Below are positions 1 through 8,890 of a stretch of DNA of 64,000 nucleotides, piece by piece. A program made the position numbers and the translations under genes. Source of the DNA: Listeria monocytogenes ATCC 19117 (lineage in GTDB: Bacteria; Bacillota; Bacilli; Lactobacillales; Listeriaceae); NCBI RefSeq assembly GCF_000307025.1, contig NC_018584.1, positions 2,690,501-2,754,500 on the forward strand, given 5' to 3'. Below the pieces are notes generated by a model that had not been told where the DNA came from, searched no databases, and saw only the letters and a list, made by a program, of their open reading frames with translations. Numbering within the stretch: the first letter of the stretch is position 1; the number at the start of each line of letters is the position of its first letter.

Positions 1-766
<766 letters not shown>

Positions 767-772
767 TTATCT

Positions 773-1195
773 TTAAAATTTGTCCCGTTCCCATAATTTT
801 TCTACATTATCTGCATTTAATTCGCCAGCTTTAAACTGCGCAATGTGACTATCGTACGAATCGATTTTGTACACGAGTAGTTCTCTGACCTTCTTCATCT
901 CGGCTAATTTTTCGTCTAATTCTTTTAGTTGGTCAACCAGTACTTGTTTTTGCGCCGCTTCGACATTTTGCGTCTCTCTGAGCTGCGCAAGTGTCGCAAA
1001 CTCAATTAACGATTCTACCGATAATCCCGCATTCCGTAAATTCTTCACGAGATAAACCCAGTTCAAGTCACTCGTTTTATAGTCCCGGTAACCACTTTCG
1101 TTACGATGGACTGGCGGAATAACACCGACCCGCTCATAATAACGCAACGTATCTACTGTTAAACCAAACATATCAGCCGCTTGTTTGATATTCAT
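773..1195 (-). CDS. MerR-family transcriptional regulator (AdhR-like)
   Basis: A 140-residue one-component regulator. An N-terminal MerR winged helix (residues 1-70) carries MNIKQAADMFGLTVDTLRYYE and the RYYERVGVIPP wing. It is followed by a dimerisation coiled coil (about 80-120: QVLVDQLKELDEKLAEMKK). There is no cysteine-rich metal-binding tail, so it fits the AdhR/NmlR type that senses aldehydes or electrophiles rather than the metal sensors. It is the first gene of a two-gene unit with the aldo/keto reductase. The promoter has the 19-bp spacer typical of MerR targets with a dyad inside it, pointing to autoregulation. The inducer is inferred only. Confidence 0.93.
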   Translation of the reverse strand: MNIKQAADMFGLTVDTLRYYERVGVIPPVHRNESGYRDYKTSDLNWVYLVKNLRNAGLSVESLIEFATLAQLRETQNVEAAQKQVLVDQLKELDEKLAEMKKVRELLVYKIDSYDSHIAQFKAGELNADNVEKLWERDKF

Positions 1196-1229
1196 CCTCC
1201 ATCACCTCGTTTCGTTCTTTACATATAGA

Positions 1230-1260
1230 ATTATAAACCCTGGAGTTCACACCAAGGCAA
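1230..1260 (-). promoter_or_regulatory. MerR-type promoter with 19-bp spacer and internal dyad
   Basis: On the minus strand, TTGCCT (1260-1255), a 19-bp spacer, then TATAAT (1235-1230). The -35 end and the spacer carry the imperfect dyad CCTTGGTGTGAACTCCAGGG. MerR-family regulators activate promoters with spacers of 19-20 bp by untwisting the DNA, and AdhR-type operators have CCTTGGAG...CTCCAAGG arms. The site is immediately upstream of the MerR gene. Confidence 0.75.
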
Positions 1261-1291
1261 GGAATTTGAGTTTATTTTTTTGAGAAAAGAA

Positions 1292-1318
1292 AAAACTCTC
1301 TGTGGGCGAGAGAGTTTT
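1292..1318 (-). terminator. Intrinsic terminator of the 1317-1643 gene
   Basis: Perfect 10-bp stem (AAAACTCTCT / AGAGAGTTTT) with a 7-nt loop, followed on the minus strand by a T-rich run. The stop codon of the small lipoprotein gene overlaps the stem. The hairpin could also terminate in the opposite direction. Confidence 0.8.
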
Positions 1319-1643
1319 ATTTGTTTAGCAGGATGATTTTTTGTATGTATTTTGGGTCTATTTGGGCTGGATTGGTTTCTTGGATTTGGAAGTCGTTAGT
1401 TAAAATGATTTTTACGTCATCGTTTTTGTTTAGGTCGGTTATTTTATTTCCCGTTTCGTCGTAATATTTATCTACGATGTCAAAGCGTATTGCGGTTTCC
1501 GGATTATACTTATCCTTTTTTTCTTTGAAATTATTAATTAGAATTGCATCCGTTTCTACTTGTTCTATTGCGCCGGTAGCTTCGGTGGCTTGTGTTTGGT
1601 TTTCGGTGTTTGAGCATGCTGTTATGGAAAGTAATGCGCACAA
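1317..1643 (-). CDS. Small hypothetical lipoprotein, start uncertain
   Basis: About 108 residues from a TTG codon at 1643. A hydrophobic stretch ends in a lipobox-like LSITAC, followed by a polar Thr/Glu/Gln-rich linker and a small domain (EKKDKYNPETAIRFDIVDKY, DVKIILTND). This is consistent with a secreted lipoprotein. The frame stays open upstream for only about 9 more codons before a TGA, with no ATG, no Lys/Arg-rich n-region and no clear ribosome site. The true start may therefore be a rare codon, or the 5' end may have been lost. The function is not recognised. Divergent to the lipoprotein gene at 1764. Confidence 0.5.
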   Translation of the reverse strand: MCALLSITACSNTENQTQATEATGAIEQVETDAILINNFKEKKDKYNPETAIRFDIVDKYYDETGNKITDLNKNDDVKIILTNDFQIQETNPAQIDPKYIQKIILLNK

Positions 1644-1763
1644 AATAAAAATGATTGAATTAACAAATGATCATATATGGCACATTTTAAAAAAAGCAAG
1701 GTTATTCATGTTATAATAGCTGTTCTGTATATTTATATCTAATCACAAAAGGAGCCGGAGAAG

Positions 1764-2633
1764 ATGAAAAAAAGAGGTTTATTGTTGGTAAGTATTTTAA
1801 TGTTTTTCAGTTTTTTGACAGTAGCATGTGGGAGTTCTGAAGACAATGAAGAAAGTGGGGAGAAAAGTACGAAAGAAATTGAACTTACCGTTGACGACCC
1901 TATTTTACCAACCGATGAAAATGGTGAAGCAACTATAGAGGGAACTGTAGATCCTAAATCCAAATTAACCATTGATGGTAAAGCCGTAAAAAAAGATGAC
2001 AGCGGGAGATTTACTTATACTTACAGTTTAACTAACGATAATGTTGCAGAAGTTGATGTCAAACTTCTAGCGGTCAGAAAAAATTATAAAGATGAAAAGT
2101 ACACTATAACTATTACTAACAATTCAAAATCATATAACGACAACATGGCAAAACAAGAGACAATACAAAAAGAAGAAGCCGCGAAAGCTGAAAAGGAACG
2201 TAAAGAAGCGGAGGAAAAAGCAAAACAAGAAGAAGAAGCAGCCGCTGCAAAAGCTGCAACGACTGATGAAAACACGCCTTCCGATGATACTGTATATGGC
2301 ACTTTAGCCAGCAAAGATACTTTAACAAAAGAGGGAGATGCATTTTATAAAGATGAAGAACTTGATGTACTCTATTCTACAGTAGAAAACGATGAAATTT
2401 TTCAAGTGCTTATACAATTAGGCGATGAAAGTACAATTCGAAAAGATTTAGATAAAAATCATTTAACAGAATTAGCAAGAGGTTATATGGAATCCGATGC
2501 CACTCTTATACAAACTGTTTCTGATGAATCCTTTGTTTATGAATCTCCATCTATAAATAAAACATATACAGTAGATTATATGTTAAACGATGAAGGTTAT
2601 GTTATTGCGGTTTATGTTACACAAGCAATGTGA
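1764..2633 (+). CDS. Hypothetical lipoprotein with Ig-like domain and charged linker
   Basis: 289-residue secreted lipoprotein. The signal peptide MKKRGLLLVSILMFF... ends at the lipobox LTVAC (Cys22). Residues about 45-115 look like a bacterial Ig-like or Big-type domain (DPILPTDENGEATIEGTVDP, then DSGRFTYTYSL). Residues about 130-165 form an Ala/Glu/Lys-rich, probably helical linker (AKAEKERKEAEEKAKQEEEA). A C-terminal domain of about 110 residues follows with no family I recognise. A good GGAG site precedes the ATG, and a TATAAT at 1712-1717 is a likely -10. It is a monocistronic gene with its own terminator. Function unknown. Confidence 0.85.
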   Translation: MKKRGLLLVSILMFFSFLTVACGSSEDNEESGEKSTKEIELTVDDPILPTDENGEATIEGTVDPKSKLTIDGKAVKKDDSGRFTYTYSLTNDNVAEVDVKLLAVRKNYKDEKYTITITNNSKSYNDNMAKQETIQKEEAAKAEKERKEAEEKAKQEEEAAAAKAATTDENTPSDDTVYGTLASKDTLTKEGDAFYKDEELDVLYSTVENDEIFQVLIQLGDESTIRKDLDKNHLTELARGYMESDATLIQTVSDESFVYESPSINKTYTVDYMLNDEGYVIAVYVTQAM

Positions 2634-2682
2634 CTAGAAAAAACCTTTAAGTTATACAACTTTTAATTAAAAATATACTATT

Positions 2683-2717
2683 ACAAAAAAGTCCTTAAGG
2701 GCTTTTTTGTTTTTTAT
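2683..2717 (+). terminator. Intrinsic terminator of the 1764-2633 gene
   Basis: Stem AAAAAAGTCC / GGGCTTTTTT with a TTAA loop and one G-T pair, followed by TTTTTTGTTTTTT on the plus strand. Confidence 0.85.
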
Positions 2718-2731
2718 TTAACTCAACTAAA

Positions 2732-2763
2732 CAAAAAAAGCACCAGCAAAAGCTGGTGCTTTG
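2732..2763 (-). terminator. Intrinsic terminator of rplM-rpsI
   Basis: AGCACCAGC / GCTGGTGCT perfect stem with an AAAA loop, followed on the minus strand by seven T. It lies just downstream of the rpsI stop codon. Confidence 0.9.
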
Positions 2764-2773
2764 AAACGACATA

Positions 2774-3166
2774 TTAACGTTTTGAGAACTGAGGTGCACG
2801 ACGCGCGCCTTTAAGTCCGTATTTTTTACGTTCTTTCATACGTGGGTCACGAGTAAGTAGGCCAGCAGATTTAAGTGCTGGGCGGTACTCAGGAGCCACT
2901 TGTAATAGTGCACGAGCTACACCATGACGGATAGCACCGGCTTGACCAGTGTAACCACCACCGTGAACGTTTACTAGTACATCATAGTTACCTAAAGTTT
3001 CTGTAGCTACTAAAGGTTGTTTGATAACTTCACGAAGAGCTGCAAATGGGATGTAATCTTCCCAGTCTCTATTGTTAATAACGATTTTGCCGTCGCCTGG
3101 TACTAAACGTACGCGAGCTACAGAGCTTTTACGACGACCAGTTCCGTAATATTGTACTTGAGCCAC
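2774..3166 (-). CDS. rpsI: 30S ribosomal protein S9
   Basis: 130-residue S9. The N-terminus [20 protein letters not shown] and the basic C-terminal tail ending APQFSKR are diagnostic; the tail reaches the P-site tRNA in the 30S subunit. Length matches other Firmicutes. It lies 21 bp downstream of rplM, forming the conserved rplM-rpsI pair, and is followed by a strong terminator. Confidence 0.98.
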   Translation of the reverse strand: MAQVQYYGTGRRKSSVARVRLVPGDGKIVINNRDWEDYIPFAALREVIKQPLVATETLGNYDVLVNVHGGGYTGQAGAIRHGVARALLQVAPEYRPALKSAGLLTRDPRMKERKKYGLKGARRAPQFSKR

Positions 3167-3187
3167 TTAGTATTCCTCCTTTATTAA

Positions 3188-3625
3188 TTAACCGCGTAAT
3201 TCGTATACTTCTGGTTGTTGAGCTGCGTGTTCGTGCTCAGCTCCACCATATACGTGTAATTTTTTGAATAATTGACGTCCAAGAGAATTTTTTGGAAGCA
3301 TACCTTTGATAGATAGTTCTAATAATTTCTCAGGATTGTTTGTACGCATTTCGCCTGCAGTACGAGATTTCAAACCGCCTGGATATTGAGAGTGACGGTA
3401 GTAAATTTTGTCAGTAGCTTTTTTACCAGTAAGACCAATCTTACCAGCGTTGATGATGATTACAAAGTCTCCAGTGTCGATATGTGGAGTAAATTGTGGT
3501 TTGTTTTTTCCGCGAAGAATTGAAGCAACTTCACTGGATAAACGTCCTAAAGAAACACCAGTAGCGTCGATAACGTACCATTTACGTTCTACTTCGCCGG
3601 GTTTCGCCATATAAGTTGTACGCAT
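3188..3625 (-). CDS. rplM: 50S ribosomal protein L13
   Basis: 145-residue L13 ([20 protein letters not shown], then [14 protein letters not shown]), an early-assembly protein of the large subunit. First gene of the rplM-rpsI operon, with a GGAGGG ribosome site and a long leader that resembles the L13 autoregulatory leader. The operon has its own consensus promoter at 3764-3792, separating it from truA upstream. Confidence 0.98.
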   Translation of the reverse strand: MRTTYMAKPGEVERKWYVIDATGVSLGRLSSEVASILRGKNKPQFTPHIDTGDFVIIINAGKIGLTGKKATDKIYYRHSQYPGGLKSRTAGEMRTNNPEKLLELSIKGMLPKNSLGRQLFKKLHVYGGAEHEHAAQQPEVYELRG

Positions 3626-3639
3626 GAATTACCCTCCTA

Positions 3640-3760
3640 AATAAATTGAAACAAATTAGCTCCCGAAAACTGTTCCTAATTCCCGAAATGCTATTCTATA
3701 TTTTTATTGTTTAAACACAACAACCTTCCGGGGCTTATTGTGGGGCAAACAATACCATAG
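3640..3760 (-). ncRNA. Probable L13 leader (autoregulatory 5' UTR of rplM)
   Basis: The transcript between the promoter at 3764-3792 and rplM is about 130 nt. It contains a conserved-looking segment with GCCCCACAATAAGCCCCGG and GTTGTTGTG (complement of 3705-3750). A ribosomal-protein leader upstream of rplM is described in Bacillales (the L13 leader family), where L13 is thought to bind its own mRNA. The assignment rests on position and a remembered motif, not on a covariance-model match. Confidence 0.55.
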
Positions 3761-3763
3761 TCC

Positions 3764-3792
3764 ATAATACAGTTTTTGGAGCAAAAAGTCAA
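3764..3792 (-). promoter_or_regulatory. SigA promoter of rplM-rpsI
   Basis: Minus-strand TTGACT (3792-3787), 17-bp spacer, TATTAT (3769-3764). Near-consensus vegetative promoter in the gap between truA and rplM. Confidence 0.85.
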
Positions 3793-3819
3793 TGCGTTCT
3801 GCAAAAAAACATCCAATTT

Positions 3820-4566
3820 TTATTCATAGTCCACTCGCCATAAATATAACCCTTGTGGCGGCGCAGTTTTACTAATTAATTTTTGCCGGTCACGTGCTAA
3901 TAAAGCCTCACTAATATCATCCGGAGAGATTCGATCTTGCCCTGCATCGAGCAAAGTTCCCGTCAAAATTCGCACCATATTATACAAAAAGCCATTCCCT
4001 TGAAAAGCAATCACTAACGTCTCGTCGTCCTCTTCATAAAAATCAATACTATAAAGCGTTCGGACTTTAGAATCACGCTCCGTTCTCGCCGAACAGAAAC
4101 TTGTAAAATCATGCTCGCCAATCAGGCGTTTACTTGCCAATTTCATTTTTGAAATGTCCAGTTCATATGGATAATGTAGCGCAAAATTCCGACTAAAAGG
4201 ATCAAAAATTTTCGTCCGCTTTACCACATAACGATATTCTTTTCCAACTGTGCCAAATCTAGCGTGGAAATCGTCTGGTACTTCTTCCACTGTTAAAAAG
4301 CTAATATCGAACGGAGTCATGACTTGCAAAGCTTTTTGAAATTTTTCGGCAGTGATATCAAGTTCCGAATCGAAATGAATAACCTGACCTTTCGCATGAA
4401 CACCAGTATCTGTTCTTCCTGATGCTTTAATCCTCACAGTTTTGCCTTTATGCATTTTTGTCAGTGCTTTTTCAATTTCCGCTTGGACCGTCCGTGTATT
4501 CGGCTGCACCTGATAGCCATAAAACCCGCTACCATCATAAGAAATTATCGCTTTATATCTCGTCAT
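3820..4566 (-). CDS. truA: tRNA pseudouridine(38-40) synthase TruA
   Basis: 248 residues. TruA isomerises uridines 38-40 in the anticodon arm of tRNAs. The catalytic aspartate is visible as Asp53 in [14 protein letters not shown], with the N-terminal [19 protein letters not shown] also typical. Last gene of ecfA1-ecfA2-ecfT-truA, 5 bp after ecfT. The same ecf-truA-rplM-rpsI order is widespread in Bacilli. Confidence 0.97.
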   Translation of the reverse strand: MTRYKAIISYDGSGFYGYQVQPNTRTVQAEIEKALTKMHKGKTVRIKASGRTDTGVHAKGQVIHFDSELDITAEKFQKALQVMTPFDISFLTVEEVPDDFHARFGTVGKEYRYVVKRTKIFDPFSRNFALHYPYELDISKMKLASKRLIGEHDFTSFCSARTERDSKVRTLYSIDFYEEDDETLVIAFQGNGFLYNMVRILTGTLLDAGQDRISPDDISEALLARDRQKLISKTAPPQGLYLWRVDYE

Positions 4567-4571
4567 TTATT

Positions 4572-5369
4572 TCAACTCCGCAACCAAAATAATAATCCAC
4601 TTAACACTACTAACGAAATCAGTAGCAACGTATCTGCAAATCGCCAGCGTAGTAAACGGAATCTCGTTCTCCCTTTACCACCACGATAACCGCGTGCTTC
4701 CATTGCAATCGCTAAATCTTCCGCACGTTTAAACGCACTAATAAAAAGTGGCACAAGCAACGGAATAATCGCTTTAATCCGATCACTCCATTTTCCACTC
4801 GTAAATTCAACGCCACGAGCTTTTTGCGCTTTTAAAATTTTCTCCGTTTCATCCATCAATGTTGGAATAAAGCGCAAAGAAATACTCAGCATCAAAGCAA
4901 GTTCATGTACTGGTAAATGCACTAAACGAAACGGCGCTAAAATTTTCTCCAGTCCGTCTGTTAGTTCAATCGGGCTTGTCGTTAATGTTAAAAGTGTTGT
5001 CATAAAAATAATGAGAACAAAGCGACAAAACATCATCGCTCCATTTGTCAGTCCGAGTGTCGTTATTTGTAAAAGTCCTAAATCGACTAAAACTGTCCCG
5101 CCTTTTGTAAAAAAGACTTGAAGTAATAGCGTAATTAAAATAAGCCAGAAAATCGGTTGTAACCCTTTAATAAAAAATAAAAATGGCACTTTCGAAGTTA
5201 AGACTAAATACAAAACATACGCAAACATAAGCGCATAGGTCAGCCAATTGTTCGCTAAAAAGACAATCGCGATAAACGCCATAACAGCAGTGATTTTCGC
5301 ACGTGGGTCAATTCGATGCAACCAAGAGTTTCCCGGAATATAACGTCCGAGAATCATTTTATCCATCAT
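4572..5369 (-). CDS. ecfT: ECF transporter transmembrane component EcfT
   Basis: 265-residue membrane scaffold of group II energy-coupling factor transporters. It couples the EcfA1/A2 ATPases to exchangeable vitamin-binding S components such as RibU. Several hydrophobic segments occupy residues 25-140. The two coupling helices carry the ARG motifs (KAQKARGVEF and AMEARGYRGG). It overlaps nothing but is packed between ecfA2 (2 bp) and truA (5 bp). It is clearly paralogous to the protein at 24941-25741: both share a [M/L]ILGR[Y/F][I/V]PG start and FLANNW.TYALM. In Listeria this copy is the one linked to flavin and vitamin import. Confidence 0.95.
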   Translation of the reverse strand: MMDKMILGRYIPGNSWLHRIDPRAKITAVMAFIAIVFLANNWLTYALMFAYVLYLVLTSKVPFLFFIKGLQPIFWLILITLLLQVFFTKGGTVLVDLGLLQITTLGLTNGAMMFCRFVLIIFMTTLLTLTTSPIELTDGLEKILAPFRLVHLPVHELALMLSISLRFIPTLMDETEKILKAQKARGVEFTSGKWSDRIKAIIPLLVPLFISAFKRAEDLAIAMEARGYRGGKGRTRFRLLRWRFADTLLLISLVVLSGLLFWLRS

Positions 5370-5371
5370 AA

Positions 5372-6238
5372 TTATGCCCCGCCCTTCGCTAAATAAGGCG
5401 CCATTTCGGTTGTTAATTCATCAATGGTTAAACAAGTTTTTGTTAATTTCACATCAAATTTGCGCTCAAAAAGTCCTTGGAATCTCACCACATCCGGTAC
5501 AGATAACCCAAGATCAACCAGTTCGTCTGGCTTCGCGAAAACTTCACGTGGCGTACCGATTTGAAGAACCGTCCCAGCTTTCATCAAGACAATCTTTTCC
5601 GCATAACGAGCAGCATCTTCCATACTGTGTGTTACAAGTACTGTCGTAAGCCCTTTTTCTTTATGAAGATTGTAGAACATTTCCATGATTTCCTCGCGGC
5701 CATGAGGATCTAGTCCCGCTGTTGGCTCATCTAACACAAGCACTTCTGGGTCCATCGCTAAAACACCAGCAATCGCAACCCGGCGCATTTGCCCACCAGA
5801 AAGTTCAAACGGCGAACGTGACAAAATTTCCTCGGTCAGTCCCACTTCATAAATCACTTTTTTAGCGCGTAGTTTTGCATCTTCCTCGGAAACTCCAAAG
5901 TTCATCGGTCCAAAACAAATATCCTTTTCGACCGTTTCTTCAAAAAGTTGTGCTTCTGGAAATTGGAACACAATCCCGACTTTCTTACGTAAATCACGTA
6001 GTTTCTTTTGCTTTACGCCAGCAACGATTTCTCGATCACCAACTGTGATTTTACCTTCTGTTGGCATTAAAAGAGCGTTTAAGTGTTGCAGCAAAGTTGA
6101 TTTCCCTGAGCCAGTATGACCAATAATTGCAGAATAGCTACCAGAATCAAAAGAAACATTCACATCAAGTAATGCTCGCTTTTCAAAAGGGCTATTTTTT
6201 TGATAACAATAACCTAGTTGTTCGAGTTTAATTTCCAT
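5372..6238 (-). CDS. ecfA2: ECF transporter ATP-binding protein EcfA2
   Basis: 288-residue ABC ATPase (CbiO type). Walker [10 protein letters not shown] at 40-48, a Q-loop in FQFPEAQLF, signature LSGGQMRR, Walker [14 protein letters not shown] and the switch His in [10 protein letters not shown]-terminal extension of about 60 residues follows, as is usual in EcfA proteins. It forms a heterodimer with EcfA1, whose gene overlaps its start by 25 bp. It supplies ATP hydrolysis to whichever EcfT-type partner and S component are bound. Confidence 0.96.
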   Translation of the reverse strand: MEIKLEQLGYCYQKNSPFEKRALLDVNVSFDSGSYSAIIGHTGSGKSTLLQHLNALLMPTEGKITVGDREIVAGVKQKKLRDLRKKVGIVFQFPEAQLFEETVEKDICFGPMNFGVSEEDAKLRAKKVIYEVGLTEEILSRSPFELSGGQMRRVAIAGVLAMDPEVLVLDEPTAGLDPHGREEIMEMFYNLHKEKGLTTVLVTHSMEDAARYAEKIVLMKAGTVLQIGTPREVFAKPDELVDLGLSVPDVVRFQGLFERKFDVKLTKTCLTIDELTTEMAPYLAKGGA

Positions 6239-7053
6239 AATTGATCTAGTAATGCTCCTTCCGATAGCACGGTGCTTCCAGTTTCAAAGCCACCTGCAAC
6301 TAATTTTTCTTGTAATTCAATAATAAATGGAACACCTAAGCCAATTTCGCGCATTGCATCTGCTTGCTCGAAAATTTCTTGCGGTGTGCCTTCACTGTGG
6401 ACTTCTCCGTTATTCATAACAATTACTCGATCCGCAAAAAGAACTTCATCCAAATCATGTGTAATCGAAATAACGGTAATGTCTTCTTGTTCACGCATAA
6501 TCCGAATAGTTTCCATTACTTCGGCGCGCCCTCTTGGATCAAGCATAGAAGTCGCTTCGTCCAAAATAATGACATCTGGTTGCAGCGCCAAAACCCCAGC
6601 AATTGCTACCCGTTGTTTTTGCCCACCAGAAAGTCTAGCTGGTTCATGTAGTGCATAACTTTGCATCCCAACCTCATTCAAAGCTGACTCGACGCGTTCC
6701 ACCATTGTATCGTGCGGAACCCCGTGATTCTCAAGTCCAAACGCGACATCGTCTTGCACTGTAGCTCCAACAAATTGGTTATCTGGATTTTGAAAAACCA
6801 TTCCTACTTGTCGTCTAATGTCCCATATATTTTTTTCAGACAAAACAAAGTGTCCGATTTTGATTAAACCATCTTCTGGAAAAAGCAATCCGTTGAGTAA
6901 TTTCGCAATGGTAGATTTACCTGAACCATTATGACCAACAAGTGCAACCCATTCCCCTTTTTGAGCAGAAATAGATACATCTTTCACTGCATATTTTTCC
7001 GTATCCTCATATTTATAAAAAACGTGCTCTAATCTCACAAAACTTTCTGCCAC
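6214..7053 (-). CDS. ecfA1: ECF transporter ATP-binding protein EcfA1
   Basis: 279 residues from a GTG start at 7053, which has a GTGAGGTG ribosome site. Longer in-frame starts to 7116 would run into the promoter at 7088-7116, so the GTG is preferred. Walker [11 protein letters not shown]-loop FQNPDNQF, signature LSGGQKQR, Walker [14 protein letters not shown] and switch His ISITHDLDE are all intact. Partner of EcfA2 and first gene of ecfA1-ecfA2-ecfT-truA. In L. monocytogenes these ATPases are reported to serve two membrane partners, EcfT (import) and FmnA (flavin delivery outward). Confidence 0.95.
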   Translation of the reverse strand: MAESFVRLEHVFYKYEDTEKYAVKDVSISAQKGEWVALVGHNGSGKSTIAKLLNGLLFPEDGLIKIGHFVLSEKNIWDIRRQVGMVFQNPDNQFVGATVQDDVAFGLENHGVPHDTMVERVESALNEVGMQSYALHEPARLSGGQKQRVAIAGVLALQPDVIILDEATSMLDPRGRAEVMETIRIMREQEDITVISITHDLDEVLFADRVIVMNNGEVHSEGTPQEIFEQADAMREIGLGVPFIIELQEKLVAGGFETGSTVLSEGALLDQLWKLNSNN

Positions 7054-7087
7054 GCTTAACACCTCACTTTTTGACCATTCATTGTTT

Positions 7088-7116
7088 ATTATAGTATAAA
7101 CATCCATCCGGCGCAA
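7088..7116 (-). promoter_or_regulatory. SigA promoter of ecfA1-ecfA2-ecfT-truA
   Basis: Minus-strand TTGCGC (7116-7111), 17-bp spacer, TATAAT (7093-7088). It lies about 35 bp upstream of the GTG start chosen for ecfA1 and supports that choice. Confidence 0.75.
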
Positions 7117-7183
7117 AATTTCCTTTTTGATTGTTTTGGTTTAATGCCAAAGGGAATATATTAACGTTAAGGATGTGATAACT

Positions 7184-7846
7184 ATGTTAGTAGATTTTAT
7201 TTTACGGCTTGTTGTTGCGGGTCTCCTTGGAGCAATTATTGGACTTGACCGAGAAATCAGAGCGAAAGAAGCTGGATTCCGGACACATTTTCTTGTTTCG
7301 CTCGGTAGCGCATTAATTATGATTGTTTCTCAATATGGTTTTTCCGAAATTGCCACCATGCAAAATGTATCGTTTGACCCAAGTCGTGTCGCTGCTCAAG
7401 TGGTAAGCGGGATTGGCTTTATTGGCGCGGGTACGATTATTATTCAAAAGAAATTTGTTCGCGGTCTAACAACAGCAGCCGGACTTTGGGCCACAGCTGG
7501 CATTGGCCTTGCTATTGGTGCAGGTATGTACTGGGTTGGAATTGCCGCTACTTTACTTACCTTAATCGGATTAGAATTCTTGAGTATCGTTTTCAAATCA
7601 TTTGCCTTTCATACAACTGCAATTATCTATTCAACCGACAAACAAGAAAATCTAGTGAAGGTCACGGACAAGATCCAACAAAACAAACAACAAATCGTTT
7701 CGTACTCAAGTGAAAAAGAACTTATCGGAGAAAGTCTTTTTATTCGCGTGAATATTGTTGTAAAAACAAAGAATAAGAACGATGAATACGAACTATTTCA
7801 CTTTATACAAACTCTTCCCAATGTAACCGTTGAAAAAATGGAATAA
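7184..7846 (+). CDS. MgtC/SapB family membrane protein
   Basis: 220 residues from the ATG at 7184, which is better spaced from AAGGA than the in-frame GTG at 7175. The first 140 residues hold about four or five membrane segments with the MgtC/SapB hallmarks LLGAIIGLDREIRAKEAGFR, SGIGFIGAGTII and TTAAGLWATAGIG. A soluble ACT-like C-terminal domain of about 80 residues follows. MgtC proteins are linked to growth at low Mg2+ and virulence in some pathogens; the role of this copy is unknown. Stands alone between divergent ecfA1 and the amidase gene. Confidence 0.92.
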   Translation: MLVDFILRLVVAGLLGAIIGLDREIRAKEAGFRTHFLVSLGSALIMIVSQYGFSEIATMQNVSFDPSRVAAQVVSGIGFIGAGTIIIQKKFVRGLTTAAGLWATAGIGLAIGAGMYWVGIAATLLTLIGLEFLSIVFKSFAFHTTAIIYSTDKQENLVKVTDKIQQNKQQIVSYSSEKELIGESLFIRVNIVVKTKNKNDEYELFHFIQTLPNVTVEKME

Positions 7847-7895
7847 AGAATTGCTTTCTACTGTTTGCAACTCGGTTTTGTTCACAGAATATCCA

Positions 7896-7925
7896 TTTAC
7901 TTCCTACTTCTCATTTTGCTATAAT
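7896..7925 (+). promoter_or_regulatory. Probable SigA promoter of the 7967 gene
   Basis: TTTACT (7896-7901), 18-bp spacer, TATAAT (7920-7925), about 40 bp upstream of the start codon. Confidence 0.6.
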
Positions 7926-7966
7926 TCACCCGTCACTACTAATAGAATATAGAGAGAAGGGAAGAG

Positions 7967-8857
7967 ATGAAAAACTTTGTAACTTCAGAACGCGCGGTTT
8001 TTAAGATGGATAAATCGGCGGAACCTGCAATTACAGTGAAAGATGGCTCTGTAGTAAAGATAAAAACAAAAGACTACTTCAATGGCCAAATTCAAAACAA
8101 ACAGCTTCAATACGGGGACCTAGATTGGAAACAATTTTCACCAACTACTGGACCAATCTATATCGAAGAAGCTAGAAGTGGAGATTTATTAGCGGTAACG
8201 ATTGAAAAAATTGAACTCCTAGGGACGGAGGTATTTTTACTAAACGGACCAAATGTTGGTATAACAGATGATTTATTAACAAGCAACTTTACTCGTTGCT
8301 ACAAAGTCAGAGAGAATCGAATTATGTATTCAGATGAAATTCATATTCCGATAACTAAAACTATCGGATTGCTACGAACAGAAGGCTTACTTACCTCCAA
8401 ATCACCAGCTAACAACGACGGCCTACTCGACTCATCCGAGATTACAGAAGGTGCAACGATCTTTTTACCAGTTGAAAAACAGGGTGCATCGCTTTATATC
8501 GGCAATGTTCGAGCTACAGCTGGCTTCGGGAAAACTACTACCACGAGTGCAGAGGCGCCAGCAGAAATCACTTTACGACTTCAAATCCTTAAAAATCGAA
8601 CAGCTCCCACACCCACAATTATTCATGACAACCATTTAATTTGCTTAGCATCAGATCTCACTATTGAGAAAGCGGCAAAAAAAGCGATGCAAAATATGAT
8701 AACTTTACTTACTGAATCAGACAAAATGACAACTGAAGATGCGATGTTCCTTCTATCACTGCAGGCTGAGTTTCAAGTATGCAACATGGGTAAATCAAAT
8801 ATCACTACCAGTATCAAATTACCTTTGGATTATTTTCCAGAAATGCCATTTTTATAA
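7967..8857 (+). CDS. Acetamidase/formamidase family protein
   Basis: 296-residue FmdA/AmdA-type protein, a family that hydrolyses formamide, acetamide or related small amides to ammonia and acid. Visible family features are TGPIYIEEARSGDLLAVTIE, a loop around GLLRTEGLLTSKSPANNDG, and GATIFLPVEKQGASLYIGN. A GAAGGGAAGAG ribosome site precedes the ATG. It is monocistronic and shares a bidirectional terminator with the convergent gene at 8889. The substrate cannot be told from sequence. Confidence 0.9.
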   Translation: MKNFVTSERAVFKMDKSAEPAITVKDGSVVKIKTKDYFNGQIQNKQLQYGDLDWKQFSPTTGPIYIEEARSGDLLAVTIEKIELLGTEVFLLNGPNVGITDDLLTSNFTRCYKVRENRIMYSDEIHIPITKTIGLLRTEGLLTSKSPANNDGLLDSSEITEGATIFLPVEKQGASLYIGNVRATAGFGKTTTTSAEAPAEITLRLQILKNRTAPTPTIIHDNHLICLASDLTIEKAAKKAMQNMITLLTESDKMTTEDAMFLLSLQAEFQVCNMGKSNITTSIKLPLDYFPEMPFL

Positions 8858-8890
8858 GAAAAGAACCCCCGTTCTGACGGGGGTTCTTTT
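8858..8890. terminator. Bidirectional intrinsic terminator
   Basis: AAAAGAACCCCC / GGGGGTTCTTTT stem with an 8-nt loop between convergent genes. There are A/T runs on both sides, so it can serve both strands. Confidence 0.92.
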
